Source: Enterovibrio sp. JCM 19048
GTDB lineage: Bacteria > Pseudomonadota > Gammaproteobacteria > Enterobacterales > Vibrionaceae
Length of the DNA: 64,000 nt
Direction: 5' to 3'
Assembly (NCBI GenBank): GCA_001310415.1
Contig: BAXE01000012.1
Span: 1-64,000 of the forward strand
Both the position numbers and the translations under genes were made by a program. Below, piece by piece: positions 31,502-40,380 of this stretch. The notes under the pieces are model-generated. The model did no database searches. It worked only from the letters and a program-made list of their open reading frames with translations, and was not told the origin of the DNA. Position 1 is the first letter of the stretch. Every line of letters starts with the position of its first letter.

Positions 31502-31891
31502 ATGACCATTAAGCGATATGGGGTGGAAGGCGGCGTTGGCACAGGTGGTCAGCATCTGCCATTTGCTCGCGCGGTAGAGGCGGGCGGATTTTTGTATGTA
31601 TCCGGCCAGACCCCGATGACTGACGGTGAAGTGGTCGAAGGCGGCATTGTGGAGCAATCGCGCCTCGCTATCCAAAACTGCGTGGATATCATGACCGAGG
31701 CTGGATTTGGTCTCGAAGACGTTGTGCACGTCAAAGTCGTGCTGACCGATGCGCGTTACTTTCAGTCTTTCAACAAGGTATTCAGTGAGTTTTTTGCTGC
31801 CAATCCTCCGGCACGGATCTGCTTGGTGGCGGATTTGGTGGTGGATGTGAAAGTGGAAGTTGATGTGACCTGCTATCGCGGAGACCGCTGA
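31502..31891 (+). CDS. RidA family enamine/imine deaminase
   Basis: 129 residues, intact, with a GAGAAAGGA site before the ATG. RidA hallmarks: FLYVSGQTPM, QSRLAIQNCVDIM, and the catalytic Arg in ARICLVADL. RidA hydrolyses 2-aminoacrylate and other enamines released by PLP enzymes. Its position after the D-aminoacylase and opposite a D-serine-dehydratase-like gene fits detoxifying the product of that enzyme. Confidence 0.92.
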   Translation: MTIKRYGVEGGVGTGGQHLPFARAVEAGGFLYVSGQTPMTDGEVVEGGIVEQSRLAIQNCVDIMTEAGFGLEDVVHVKVVLTDARYFQSFNKVFSEFFAANPPARICLVADLVVDVKVEVDVTCYRGDR

Positions 31892-31913
31892 TAACGCATC
31901 GCTGCATTCTGTG

Positions 31914-31940
31914 GCCGCCCCAATGGAGGGCGGCTTTTTT
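31914..31940 (+). terminator. Intrinsic terminator
   Basis: Stem GCCGCCC/GGGCGGC, seven-base loop, then six T. It ends the D-aminoacylase-ridA operon and abuts the convergent desaturase gene. Confidence 0.88.
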
Positions 31941-32798
31941 ATTGCGTTTTTTCCCCTGCAGTGTCAGCAATTGCCGGTGGGCCAAACAGGTACGCCAAGC
32001 GGGTTTTAAGCGGTGTTGGCTGTCTGGTAAACGCAAGGGATAACATTGTTCGCCATTGGTGGAAGGTGGCGACAAACGGGTTCCAGCTTTGGATCGGTTT
32101 AGGGATGCCGTAATCAATGTCAATATCGTCACGCTCTTCGACAAAGGTGCCGAACATTTTGTCCCAGATAATCAGCACCCCGGCAAAGTTGCGGTCAATG
32201 TACTGCGGGTTTCTTGCGCGATGGACACGGTGGTGTGAGGGCGTATTGAAGACTCTTTCAATCACACCCAGCTTATTGATCACACGCGTATGCACGAAAA
32301 ACTGGAATCCGAGGTTTACTCCCACGACCACAAGCACGAGTGAAGGGGCAAATCCTATCAAGATTAACGGCGTCCAGAACAGCCACATGCCGGAGACAGG
32401 GTAGGTCAGGCTTTGCCGGAACGCAGTGGTAAAGTTCATCCGCTCGGAACTGTGGTGGGCGATATGGGAAGCCCAAAGCCAGTGGATATTGTGTGATGCG
32501 CGGTGAAACCAGTAGTAGAAAAAATCCTGCAGGATGAACACACCAATCAGGCTGGCAGCATTGAGCGGGATATCCCAGATGCGGAATTGATAAAGCCAGA
32601 GAAAAAATGGCATCAGTACCAAGGTGGCGATGATGTCTGCGCCTTGGTGCAAGCAGCCAGGCTGAAATTGCAGACCAGTTCCTTAAAGGAATAGTCGGCA
32701 TCGCCACGGGCACGAAGAATACGGTACTCCGCCAGCATGCAGAGCAGAAACAGCGGTGAGAGTAGAAGCAGCGTGAGCGATTCCCAGCCCAAATCCAT
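31939..32798 (-). CDS. Sterol desaturase / fatty acid hydroxylase family membrane protein (one lost base)
   Basis: About 286 residues. Multi-pass protein with the histidine clusters of the di-iron family: FHRASH, HIAHHS and HRVHRARN. These integral-membrane enzymes hydroxylate or desaturate lipids. The first 50 residues (MDLGWESLTLLLLSPLFLL) are in another frame; adding one T near 32655 (GCTGCTTTGCACCAAGG) joins them to the rest. It is monocistronic. The lipid substrate cannot be inferred. Confidence 0.88.
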
Positions 32799-32873
32799 AG
32801 AAAGTCCCCATCCTGTGCGTATTCACTACCATACATCAGGCGTCAGGGGACAACAATCTCAGGCTGGAATCTG

Positions 32874-33143
32874 CTAATTTTTCAGCTTGTTAAGCGATGC
32901 CGCCCAAGGGTCAACGTCAGGCTGTGACTGACAGAAGGTGTCGAGATAGAGCTGCTCAACTTTTTCACGGGCCCAGGGTGTTTTGCGCAGGAACTTGAGG
33001 CTTGATTTCACGGACGGATCGCTGCGAAAACAGTTGATCGCAATTTCTCTGCCAAGGTATTGCCAGCCGTAGTGCTCAACCAGTTGGTTGATGATTTGTT
33101 CCAGCTTAACGCCATGAAGCGGATTGTTCGGTTGATGGTTCAT
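32874..33143 (-). CDS. VF530 family protein (DUF2132)
   Basis: 89 residues, intact, starting [17 protein letters not shown]. The family signature is clear: [15 protein letters not shown], then [25 protein letters not shown]. It is a small DNA-binding-like helical protein first described in Vibrio fischeri (VF530); its role is unknown. The start at 33143 is chosen to match the family N terminus, and the ribosome binding site is weak. Confidence 0.85.
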   Translation of the reverse strand: MNHQPNNPLHGVKLEQIINQLVEHYGWQYLGREIAINCFRSDPSVKSSLKFLRKTPWAREKVEQLYLDTFCQSQPDVDPWAASLNKLKN

Positions 33144-33220
33144 GATATTGGGGTGTGAAGATGACAAGGCGCAAATGTGCCACAGGCGGCCACTTGCATC
33201 AATGAAAAGCACGAAAAAGA

Positions 33221-33240
33221 AAGGGAGCCGAAGCTCCCTT
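33221..33240 (-). terminator. Leftward intrinsic terminator
   Basis: Perfect 8-bp stem AAGGGAGC/GCTCCCTT which, read leftward, has a TTCG tetraloop followed by TCTTTTTC. It ends the small membrane protein gene at 33.3-33.6 kb. Confidence 0.88.
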
Positions 33241-33258
33241 GCATGAATTTTTCAGCAA

Positions 33259-33588
33259 TCAACGACGCATTGACAGGCTTTGGTCAGTGAACTGGTTCAG
33301 GCGAAGACGTGTCTTAATGTCTTCACATGCACGTTGAATGCTGAACGTGTCCTGTGCGCTCAAGTGCAGGGACAGAGTGCTGGTGAAGCGGAAGTCTTCA
33401 CAAATCTCAGCCAGACCGATCAAATCAGAAAGCTTTGCATCCTCAGGATCTTTAAGCAGCTTCTCGTGTTGTTTCTGAATCTGGATAGTGTAAATCTTGC
33501 TTGAGTAAGTGTATGAACTTAGTGTCATACCAACCATAGCGAGGAAAAGCAGTGCTGCAATGATAAAAAGAGGTTTGTTATTAGACAT
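33259..33588 (-). CDS. Small single-pass membrane protein, unrecognised
   Basis: 109 residues starting MSNNKPLFIIAALLFLAMVG. One N-terminal transmembrane helix (about 5-25) precedes a hydrophilic domain with three cysteines (EICEDFRF, RACEDIKTRL) that is predicted to face the periplasm. A good terminator follows. No family was recognised. The intact frame, terminator and typical codon use suggest it is real. Confidence 0.65.
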   Translation of the reverse strand: MSNNKPLFIIAALLFLAMVGMTLSSYTYSSKIYTIQIQKQHEKLLKDPEDAKLSDLIGLAEICEDFRFTSTLSLHLSAQDTFSIQRACEDIKTRLRLNQFTDQSLSMRR

Positions 33589-34008
33589 GTTATCTTTCAA
33601 TGTATTAGTCGAAAAAGATGCGTATCTTTTTAGAGACAGAAGTCTACTCTTTTGGGCAGTGATTTCGCAATAGTTTTCAAATTGCTAAATTAGTTGTTTT
33701 TTTGAGATCTAGATCTAATTAATTCCAAATACTCTCAGAGTGTTACTTTTTTGATTTGTTTTCGCTCAACTTTTTCCTTCAATCATTGACGCTTTTGTTG
33801 TTTGCCCGTTCGTTAGGCGAAGCCTGATCAATAGCGCCCTTGTTTTGCCCACTCCCAATGATGTGACGCCTTGGTTCTCACAGACTGCCTTTACTCAATA
33901 ATGTTCTGACACTGACGCCCTTATTGATTAGAATCACGGGTTTAAATTGTGCCGTTTTGAACGGTGATACTTCCGAGCCACATGAACGATGTTGAGAGAT
34001 ACCGCTAG
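33589..34008. other. Intergenic region upstream of the TonB2 cluster
   Basis: 420 bases between divergent genes, AT-rich on the left. It contains a perfect AGATCTAGATCT palindrome near 33703. No coding sequence was seen, and no clear Fur-box was found, although one would be expected if the TonB2 operon is iron-regulated. Confidence 0.4.
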
Positions 34009-34776
34009 ATGAATCTTGTTGCGCGTTTAAGCGCTGCTTCGTTAATCCTGATAGCCTGTTCCGCTGCGGCGACGGGTCTGGACAAAGCTTCCGCCATTGA
34101 AGCGAACACAGTGAAAGCAGATGCGGCCTCCCAACAGCGTATCAATCGCAGCGATGATGCTGCGCAGACCATGAAGGCGGAAATAGAAAGGCTTGAGCGG
34201 GAAGTGGAAAACCTCACTGTTTACCGCAATCACCTGCAAAACCTTATTACCAGCCAAAATGAAGAGCAGGCTTCACTGCAAAAACAACTTCAGGATATCG
34301 CGGAGACCCGTCAGGGGATCGTGCCTCTGATGTACCGCATGATTGAAGATTTGACGCTTTGGGTGAACACAGATTTGCCCCTGAACAAAGCAAGCCGGGA
34401 AAAACGGGTTGAAGACCTGAAAACACTGATGACCCGTGCCGATGTCAGCGATGCGGAGAAACTGCGCCGTATTCTTGAGGCGTATCAGATTGAACTGGAT
34501 TACGGTGCCAAACTGGGTGTTTTCCAGCAAAAGCTCACCCTCGATGGCATTTCCCGTGAAGTCGATGTCTTGCACCTTGGCCGTATGGCACTTGTCGCCA
34601 AAAGCCTGAAGGGGGATCTGTTCTGGTACTACGATCTGCCAAAAAAACAGTGGGTCAAAATGGACAGTGCTGACACCATTATGTTGGGTCAGGCTTTTGA
34701 TGTGGCCGATGAGCGTGTTCCGCCATCCATGTTAACCCTGCCATTGGCTGTATCAGCCGACAGCAAGGAGGGGTAA
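34009..34776 (+). CDS. DUF3450 family periplasmic coiled-coil protein
   Basis: 255 residues, intact. A signal peptide with a possible lipobox (SLILIACSAAATG) is followed by a coiled coil (about 45-110, ERLEREVENLTVYRNHLQNLI) and the family core LMYRMIEDLTLWVNTDLPLNKASR and GDLFWYYDLPKKQWVKMD. DUF3450 proteins are regularly encoded upstream of TtpC-ExbB-ExbD-TonB2 systems in Vibrio and relatives; their mechanical role is not well established. The next gene starts one base after its stop. Confidence 0.9.
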   Translation: MNLVARLSAASLILIACSAAATGLDKASAIEANTVKADAASQQRINRSDDAAQTMKAEIERLEREVENLTVYRNHLQNLITSQNEEQASLQKQLQDIAETRQGIVPLMYRMIEDLTLWVNTDLPLNKASREKRVEDLKTLMTRADVSDAEKLRRILEAYQIELDYGAKLGVFQQKLTLDGISREVDVLHLGRMALVAKSLKGDLFWYYDLPKKQWVKMDSADTIMLGQAFDVADERVPPSMLTLPLAVSADSKEG

Positions 34777-34777
34777 G

Positions 34778-36129
34778 ATGCGATTATTCCTCCGTAAACG
34801 TCTGGCCGTGTCTGCCTTAGCCGGAGCTGCGCTTCTTCTTCAGGTGCCAGCAGCAAACGCTGATTTGGTGCAACAAACGGCTGCGGCGCAAAAAGAATCC
34901 GCGAAAACCAATTCTGCACGTGAATCCAGATTTTCTGCGACGGAACAACAGCTGTCAGAAAAACTGAAAGTGCTCCAAGCCCAGCGCCGTGCGCTTGAAG
35001 CCGAAACCGACACGTTGAGTGGCACCTTTTCAGACAATGAGCAAATACTGGCAGGTCTGGAAGAAACCCTGCGTCTGGAGGCGGGCAGTCTGGGCGAGGT
35101 TTTCGGTGTCGTCCGTCAGGTTGGGCGTGAGCTCAACAGTGAACAATCCGGATTACCTGCTGCGATAGGGACGCCACTGGCATCATCTCTCGATACGATT
35201 TCTGACGCCAGTACGTTGCCGTCTCTGGCAATACTGGAGTCGTTTGCGCAAGGGCTGGAGCAAACACTGACCAACAGTGCCCATATCGGTCAAATCACGT
35301 TAGATGTAAGGGATGACAATGGTGCCATTGCGCCAGAGGCGGTGACCCGTGTCGGCAATGTTGCCCTGCTCAACGATAAAGGCTATCTGGACTGGGACGC
35401 CTCCAACCAGCAGGCCAATTCCTTGCCCCTAGTTCATGGTGTTAACCCCCCAAAGGTGCAACCGCTGAGCGCCGGTGAAATGATCGCGTTGGACCCAAGC
35501 CGTGGTGAGGTGATCAAACGCCTGGCGGATAAACCGACACTCCAGCAACGCATTGCCCAGGGCGGTTTGGTGGGCGGCGTGATCATCGCATTACTTTGTG
35601 TGGGTATCGCCATTGCACTGGTGCGGGGCGTGGTGATGTTCCGCGCGCGCGCCCAGATGAATGCCCAACTCAAAGCGCCCGGCAAACCCGCGGACAACCC
35701 TTTGGGGCGCGTACTCAGAGTGTATTACGATGAGCCTGACCGCGCCCTTGAGACACTGGAACTGAGACTGCTTGAAGCGTGATGGATGAGCAGGAAGGCT
35801 TCGAGAAGGGCTTGTCTATGCTGAAACTTCTGGCCGCACTGGCACCGATGCTCGGTTTGTTGGGGACGGTCACAGGGATGATTGAAACCTTCCAGGTGAT
35901 CACAGAATACGGCAATGGCAATCCGTCCATTATGGCGGGCGGTATTTCGACAGCCCTGATCACAACCGTAATGGGGCTGGTGGCCGCTATTCCCCTGCTG
36001 CTGGCACACAATGTGTTGAGCTCACAGGCTGACACGCTGCGTGGCATGCTGGAAAAAACCGGGGTGAGCCTGATTGCCGAACAAGCTGAAATGACCCACG
36101 GTGTGGTGCCAGCGAGGCGGGCGGTATGA
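34778..36129 (+). CDS. ttpC: TtpC, MotA/TolQ/ExbB-family protein with periplasmic N domain (one lost base)
   Basis: About 450 residues. A signal peptide (LAVSALAGAALLLQVPAANA) leads a periplasmic coiled-coil N domain, and then transmembrane helices (GGLVGGVIIALLCVGIAIALV) and the TolQ/ExbB domain (LAALAPMLGLLGTVTGMIETF, ALITTVMGLVAAIPLL). TtpC is the extra component required by the Vibrio TonB2 system. The frame breaks near 35781 at GAAGC-GTG; one G restores LRLLEAVMDEQEGFEKGL. It overlaps the next start. Confidence 0.9.
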
Positions 36130-36677
36130 CCGCGTTTATCGATGACTTTCCAGCGTTGCCCATAGATGGCTGGCAATCCCTGAGCAGCTTTATGGCGCAG
36201 GGTGGCCCGGTACTGTGGCTTCTGGCCGCGGTGGCAGCGCTATGTTGGCTTCTGGTGGTTGAAAGACTTCTCTACATGGTGGGTGTGTATCCTGCTTTTC
36301 GCGCGGGATTAGCTCAGCGCTGGCAATCGCGCGCCGATAAATCTTCCTGGTATGCCAAAGCGATCCGCGAAGGGTGGCTGTTTGATGCCCGCCGACAGCT
36401 GAACCGGAATTTGCGCGTTATCCGTGGCCTGGTTGCGGTATGCCCAATGATTGGATTGTTGGGTACGGTTACCGGCATGATTTCTGTGTTTGACCTGATG
36501 GCTGCTAATGGCGCTGGCGATGCCCGCGCAATGGCAAACGGGATATCCATGGCCACACTACCGACATTGGCGGGCATGGTCATCGCGTTGGCAGGACTTT
36601 TTGCCCATGCCCGGTTGCAAAAACTGGCAGAGCGTCAGGAACTTTCGCTGTCGCGCACGCTGAGGTTGGTGTCATGA
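36126..36677 (+). CDS. exbB: ExbB2 proton-channel subunit
   Basis: 183 residues, intact. Three helices with the MotA/TolQ/ExbB pattern: GPVLWLLAAVAALCWLLVVERLLYM near the N terminus, then VCPMIGLLGTVTGMISVFDLMA, and ISMATLPTLAGMVIALAGLFAH. It forms the inner-membrane pentamer that, with ExbD, converts proton flow to TonB motion. It overlaps ttpC and exbD by 4 bases each. Confidence 0.93.
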   Translation: MTAFIDDFPALPIDGWQSLSSFMAQGGPVLWLLAAVAALCWLLVVERLLYMVGVYPAFRAGLAQRWQSRADKSSWYAKAIREGWLFDARRQLNRNLRVIRGLVAVCPMIGLLGTVTGMISVFDLMAANGAGDARAMANGISMATLPTLAGMVIALAGLFAHARLQKLAERQELSLSRTLRLVS

Positions 36678-37081
36678 GATTCCAACGTCAGCAAAAGCCG
36701 CGGGAAGATGCACAGGTTGATCTGACTTCCATGTTGGATATCGTCTTCATCATGCTGATCTTTTTCATCGTGACCAGCTCTTTTGTGCGTGAGTCCGGTG
36801 TGGATGTTAACCGGCCTGCTGCCAGCAATACCAGTATGCAGGCGGCAACCAGCATTTATGTCGCTATCACAGATAGCAACGACATTTATATCGACAAGGC
36901 ACGGATTGATGTTGAACGCATTGAAGCGACGCTGTCGAGACTGTCCAGCGAACAGCCTGATGCTGCCTTGGTGATTCAGGCGGATAAACTTGCTTACAGT
37001 GGCACTGTGGTACAAGTGATTGATGCGGCAAAAGGGGCAGGCATTTCCCGCATAGCCCTGGCTGCGGAGCCAAAACAGTGA
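36674..37081 (+). CDS. exbD: ExbD2 proton-channel subunit
   Basis: 135 residues, intact. Single N-terminal helix with the essential Asp just at its start (VDLTSMLDIVFIMLIFFIVTSSF), then a periplasmic domain ending IDAAKGAGISRIALAAEPKQ. It works with ExbB to energise TonB2. It overlaps both neighbours. Confidence 0.93.
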   Translation: MRFQRQQKPREDAQVDLTSMLDIVFIMLIFFIVTSSFVRESGVDVNRPAASNTSMQAATSIYVAITDSNDIYIDKARIDVERIEATLSRLSSEQPDAALVIQADKLAYSGTVVQVIDAAKGAGISRIALAAEPKQ

Positions 37082-37736
37082 AACGTTGGCTGTTTGCGTT
37101 GCCTCTGTCTGTGCTGTGTGTCTTTGCCCTGTTCAGTGTGATGGCGGCATTGGTGACGCCGCTGACAACCAGACCAAGGCGGGCAATTCGCCCGTTTCCC
37201 TTGATGTATTGGTGACGCCAGAGGAAAGCGAAGCCAACCGCCGTGAGAGGGCAGCGCCGCCGAAACCGCCTGTTGCTTTAGCTCCGCCGTCGCTGGCGTT
37301 GAGCACACCGTCAACCACATTGCCAACCCCTGCTATTACCGCATCTTTGCCCGATATCTCTATGGATGTTGCCGTTGAAGGGCTTTCCGTCGCCATGCCT
37401 TCGTTTGGTGAGGTGGCTGACGTGGCTGTTCCTCCGCCATCGCTTGGCGAAGGAAGCGGTTATCAGGGTGCGGTGCCTTTGGTTAGAGTGGAACCTGTTT
37501 ATCCAGCCAAAGCCCTCAAACGCGGCATAGAAGGTTACGTTATCGTACAATTTACTATTGATGAAAACGGAAACCCGATGGATCTGAGTGTGCTCGAAGC
37601 ATCACCTAAACGGGTCTTTGACCGGGAAGCGCTGCGCGCCGCAAAACGCTGGAAATACGCACCGAAACTGGTCAATGGCAAGGCGGTTTCTCAGCCGGGA
37701 CAAACCGTAAAAGTGGAGTTCAATCTCACAAAATGA
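37078..37736 (+). CDS. tonB: TonB2 energy transducer (one lost base)
   Basis: About 219 residues from GTG 37078, overlapping the exbD stop. N-terminal membrane anchor (WLFALPLSVLCVFALFSVMAAL), a proline-rich spacer (APPKPPVALAPPS), and the C-terminal TonB domain with RVEPVYPAKALKRGIEGYV and a KVEFNLTK end. It transmits energy to outer-membrane receptors. The frame breaks near 37153; one G (TTGGTGGACGCC) restores it. Short like other TonB2 proteins. Confidence 0.9.
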
Positions 37737-38937
37737 GCCGCATGTCGCGTTCAACATTTTGCCTGATATCCGTGCTGGTGGCGTCGCTTGCCATCCTGCC
37801 GGCTTCGCTTTCTGCCGCCACTTTGTCAGTGCCGACGGCCAAACAGGTACAAAAGGCCATGAACTTGCAGTCGCAGAATAACCTCGCTGAAGCGGCGGCA
37901 ATTTTGGAAAGCCTAAACTCGGGATCGTCCTATGACAGGGCTTTTGCCGACAGGATGCTGGGCGCGATTTATTGGCAGCAGGGAAACACGCTCAAAGCGA
38001 TCAATGCGCTGATGTCGGCTGAGAAAAGCGGTGCTTTAAACCCGGAAGAAATGCGTTCGGCGCAGCGTATGCTGGCCGACCTTTTGCTCATTCAGACCCG
38101 CTATTCAGAAGCCCTTACCCGCTATTATCCGCTCGTTGCTGATACCCAAACCACTGACAAGGAAGCCGGAGAGATTTGGTTCCGTATTGCTCAGGCGCAG
38201 TATCAGAATAAACAGGCTGGCAAAGCGTTGGATGCGGTTAAGCGTCACCTTAAATTGTCACCTGCCAGCGTATCTGCTTATCCCTGAAGCTTGGTGCCGA
38301 GGTTCAGTTAACGCAATGGAAAGCATCGACGAAGACGCTTGAACGCTTGATCATGCTGGATCCAGGCAATAAAACTTGGTGGCTGCAATTGGTCAGCAGT
38401 TATCAGAAACTCAATGACCACGCCGGAATGCTCAACACGCTTGTCCTTGCTGAGCGAAGTGGCATTGCCTTAACCACAGATGAGAAGATGTTCCTCGCCC
38501 AACTGTATGGCAAGCAGGGTGTTCCCCACAAAGCGGCGCGTGTATTGCATGCTGTCAATGAACAGTCTCCGGATGCACAGCGTCTGGCGGCAGAGGCATC
38601 TTATTGGCAGCAGGCCAAAGAGTGGGACGAAGCGATCGACGCCTGGACAAGCGCTGCGGCGTTCAACCCTGAATATTATTGGGTCGCGGCGCAACTCGCG
38701 CTGCAGCATCAGCAGTATCAGCGGGCCTTGTCCTTGCTGGAAAAGGTAAGTGATGATACACCCGCTGACAGGCTGGAACTTGCCCGTGCATTGGCTTATG
38801 ACAAACTCAACCAAATCACCAAAGCGTTACAACATGCTAAACGCGCCCACGCCGCAATCCCCTCCAAACAGACGGAATCCTGGGTTCAATATCTGACAGA
38901 GAAGCAAGACGCTGCCCTTAGATCTCCTGCGAAATGA
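37733..38937 (+). CDS. TPR-repeat secreted protein of the TonB2 operon (one lost base)
   Basis: About 401 residues. A signal peptide (CLISVLVASLAILPASLSAA) leads a series of TPR-like helices (LAEAAAILESLNSG, NTLKAINALMSAEKSG, RYSEALTRYYPLVAD, QYQRALSLLEKV). The frame breaks near 38280 and one base restores ASVSAYSLKLGAEVQ. The start overlaps the tonB stop. TPR proteins commonly close this operon in Vibrio and are thought to support TonB2-dependent uptake; the mechanism is not known. Confidence 0.85.
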
Positions 38938-38963
38938 AGGCCTTATTTTTGCTGTTATGAATA

Positions 38964-38985
38964 ACTAATTTACTAGTTGATTAGT
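38964..38985. promoter_or_regulatory. Palindromic site between the TPR and YgjV-like genes
   Basis: Outer arms ACTAAT/ATTAGT flank a central ACTAGT (22 bp overall, imperfect in the two joins). It lies about 160 bases upstream of the 39143 start. It is an operator candidate only. Confidence 0.3.
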
Positions 38986-39142
38986 ACATCAATATCGCAT
39001 TATTATCACCCCAAGCCACATTATCGATATGTTAATGGAAGATGATCTGGTTAAAAAATTCGGCAACATGACAACCATTGTCAGGCCGGTTAAGGAAAAC
39101 GAAATATCGAGCCTTGGCTCCCCTGTATAGAGAAGTACCTGA

Positions 39143-39691
39143 ATGACGTTAGAGCTCATCACTGAAATTCTTGGTTGGACATCCGTTGTTTTCTACATCG
39201 GTATTACTATTTTCAACACCATGAAATTCACCCGTTTCGCTGCATTTGGTTCGGCAGCGAATGATACGCTGTGGGCATTTTTAATGGGCTGGTGGCCAAA
39301 AGTCATTCTGAACCTCTCTGTGGCATCGCTGAATACTTATCGCTATGCCAAAGACTTCACCAACGCGTCGAAAAGCGTGATTCTGGGTCTGGGCTCTGTG
39401 ATGGCTGCCGGTATCTTGTATATCGTTTACGTAGCAGTGACTGGATTTATCGCTAACCCAACATTGCCAGTTGCACTGCAATTTGCAGATCTGGGCATCA
39501 TTTTGCTGGCACTTTACATGACCACCCTGGGTAACTATCGCAAACTGATGTTGCTGTCAGGCTTTGTCGGCATGGCCGCTTACTACGGCAACCCACAGAT
39601 GATGATCATCAAAGCGCTGGTGATCGGCATCATGAGCTACAAGCTGTTTTTTGATAAGTCGCAGCAGGTAGAAACCGCTGAAGCGGTATAA
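39143..39691 (+). CDS. YgjV-like inner membrane protein
   Basis: 182 residues, intact, with five or six hydrophobic helices (LGWTSVVFYIGITIF, LGLGSVMAAGILYIVYVAVTGFI, LGIILLALYM region, ALVIGIMSYKLFF). The pattern resembles the bacterial inner-membrane protein YgjV family, whose function is unknown. No strong ribosome binding site was seen. It is a single gene ending at a T-rich hairpin. Confidence 0.6.
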   Translation: MTLELITEILGWTSVVFYIGITIFNTMKFTRFAAFGSAANDTLWAFLMGWWPKVILNLSVASLNTYRYAKDFTNASKSVILGLGSVMAAGILYIVYVAVTGFIANPTLPVALQFADLGIILLALYMTTLGNYRKLMLLSGFVGMAAYYGNPQMMIIKALVIGIMSYKLFFDKSQQVETAEAV

Positions 39692-39722
39692 AACACCAGA
39701 AGTTACAGAATTTTACGATGAA

Positions 39723-39750
39723 GGCTCCGAATTTCGGGGTCTTTTTTTTG
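39723..39750 (+). terminator. Intrinsic terminator
   Basis: Hairpin GGCTCCGAA/TTCGGGGTC (with G-T pairs) followed by eight T, about 30 bases after the YgjV-like stop. Confidence 0.75.
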
Positions 39751-39813
39751 TCCCTTTTATTCCCTCCTGATTTGGTATAAACCTGACTAAAACAATCAAG
39801 AAAGGAGAAACCG

Positions 39814-40212
39814 ATGAAAGGAAGTTGTCTTTGTAAAGCGGTGCAGTATGAAGTAGAAGCACTCAGCTCACCGATCATGCACTGTTCGTGTACCCAATGC
39901 CGGAAAGCCCATGCAGCCGCATTCAATACAGGTGCGGCGGTTTTGCCTGAGTCTTTCAAATGGCTGAAAGGAGAAGATCTGCTGTCGCAATACGAGTCTT
40001 CCCCTGGAAAGCTTCGCAAGTTTTGCTCTGTTTGCGGGAGTCAGTTGCTGTCAACAAAAGAGGGCGCACCGTTTTATGTATTGCGGGTTGCAACTCTGGA
40101 TGATGACCCTGGTCAGGTGCCGGCTATGCGTATCTGGACGTCAGATGAAGTCAGTTGGCTGGACTACAAAGCAGAGATCCCCGAATACGCAGAATGGCAT
40201 CCAAACCGATAA
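39814..40212 (+). CDS. GFA/CENP-V family zinc protein
   Basis: 132 residues, intact, with an AGGAG site before the ATG. Zinc ligands follow the glutathione-dependent formaldehyde-activating family pattern: CLCKAVQYEV, CSCTQCRKAHAAAF and FCSVCGSQL. Most bacterial members have no proven substrate; adduct hydrolysis or reductive dehalogenation are suggested for relatives. Monocistronic. Confidence 0.9.
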   Translation: MKGSCLCKAVQYEVEALSSPIMHCSCTQCRKAHAAAFNTGAAVLPESFKWLKGEDLLSQYESSPGKLRKFCSVCGSQLLSTKEGAPFYVLRVATLDDDPGQVPAMRIWTSDEVSWLDYKAEIPEYAEWHPNR

Positions 40213-40228
40213 CGGACAGCCAAAAAAA

Positions 40229-40257
40229 GCCCATTAGTGACGCTGTCACTAATGGGC
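40229..40257 (-). terminator. Strong hairpin, leftward terminator (also behind the GFA gene)
   Basis: Perfect 13-bp stem GCCCATTAGTGAC/GTCACTAATGGGC with a GCT loop. Read leftward it is followed by seven T, so it terminates transcription coming from the GH20 gene. It lies 17 bases after the GFA stop and could attenuate that transcript too. Confidence 0.85.
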
Positions 40258-40380
40258 AAGTCGGCAGAAGCGAAGGATATCTTCTAGAGATATCTTTTAT
40301 TGTTTTATTGCGTTGAGTTACTTTGGTTAGGCCTTTTCAGGGCAGAGGTCTTGGGAAACACTCCAGCACATTGTTTGGGC

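Noticed and set aside
33703..33714. AGATCTAGATCT palindrome as an operator
   Set aside because: It lies far from both flanking starts and is short and of simple composition; there is no supporting context.
39029..39130. 33-codon open frame (MLMEDDLVKKFGN...) before the YgjV-like gene
   Set aside because: No ribosome binding site and no known homologue in memory; a leader peptide cannot be excluded but is not supported.
40229..40257. Large hairpin as part of a CRISPR or attachment site
   Set aside because: It occurs once, has a T run in the leftward direction and sits at a gene end, all of which fit a terminator.
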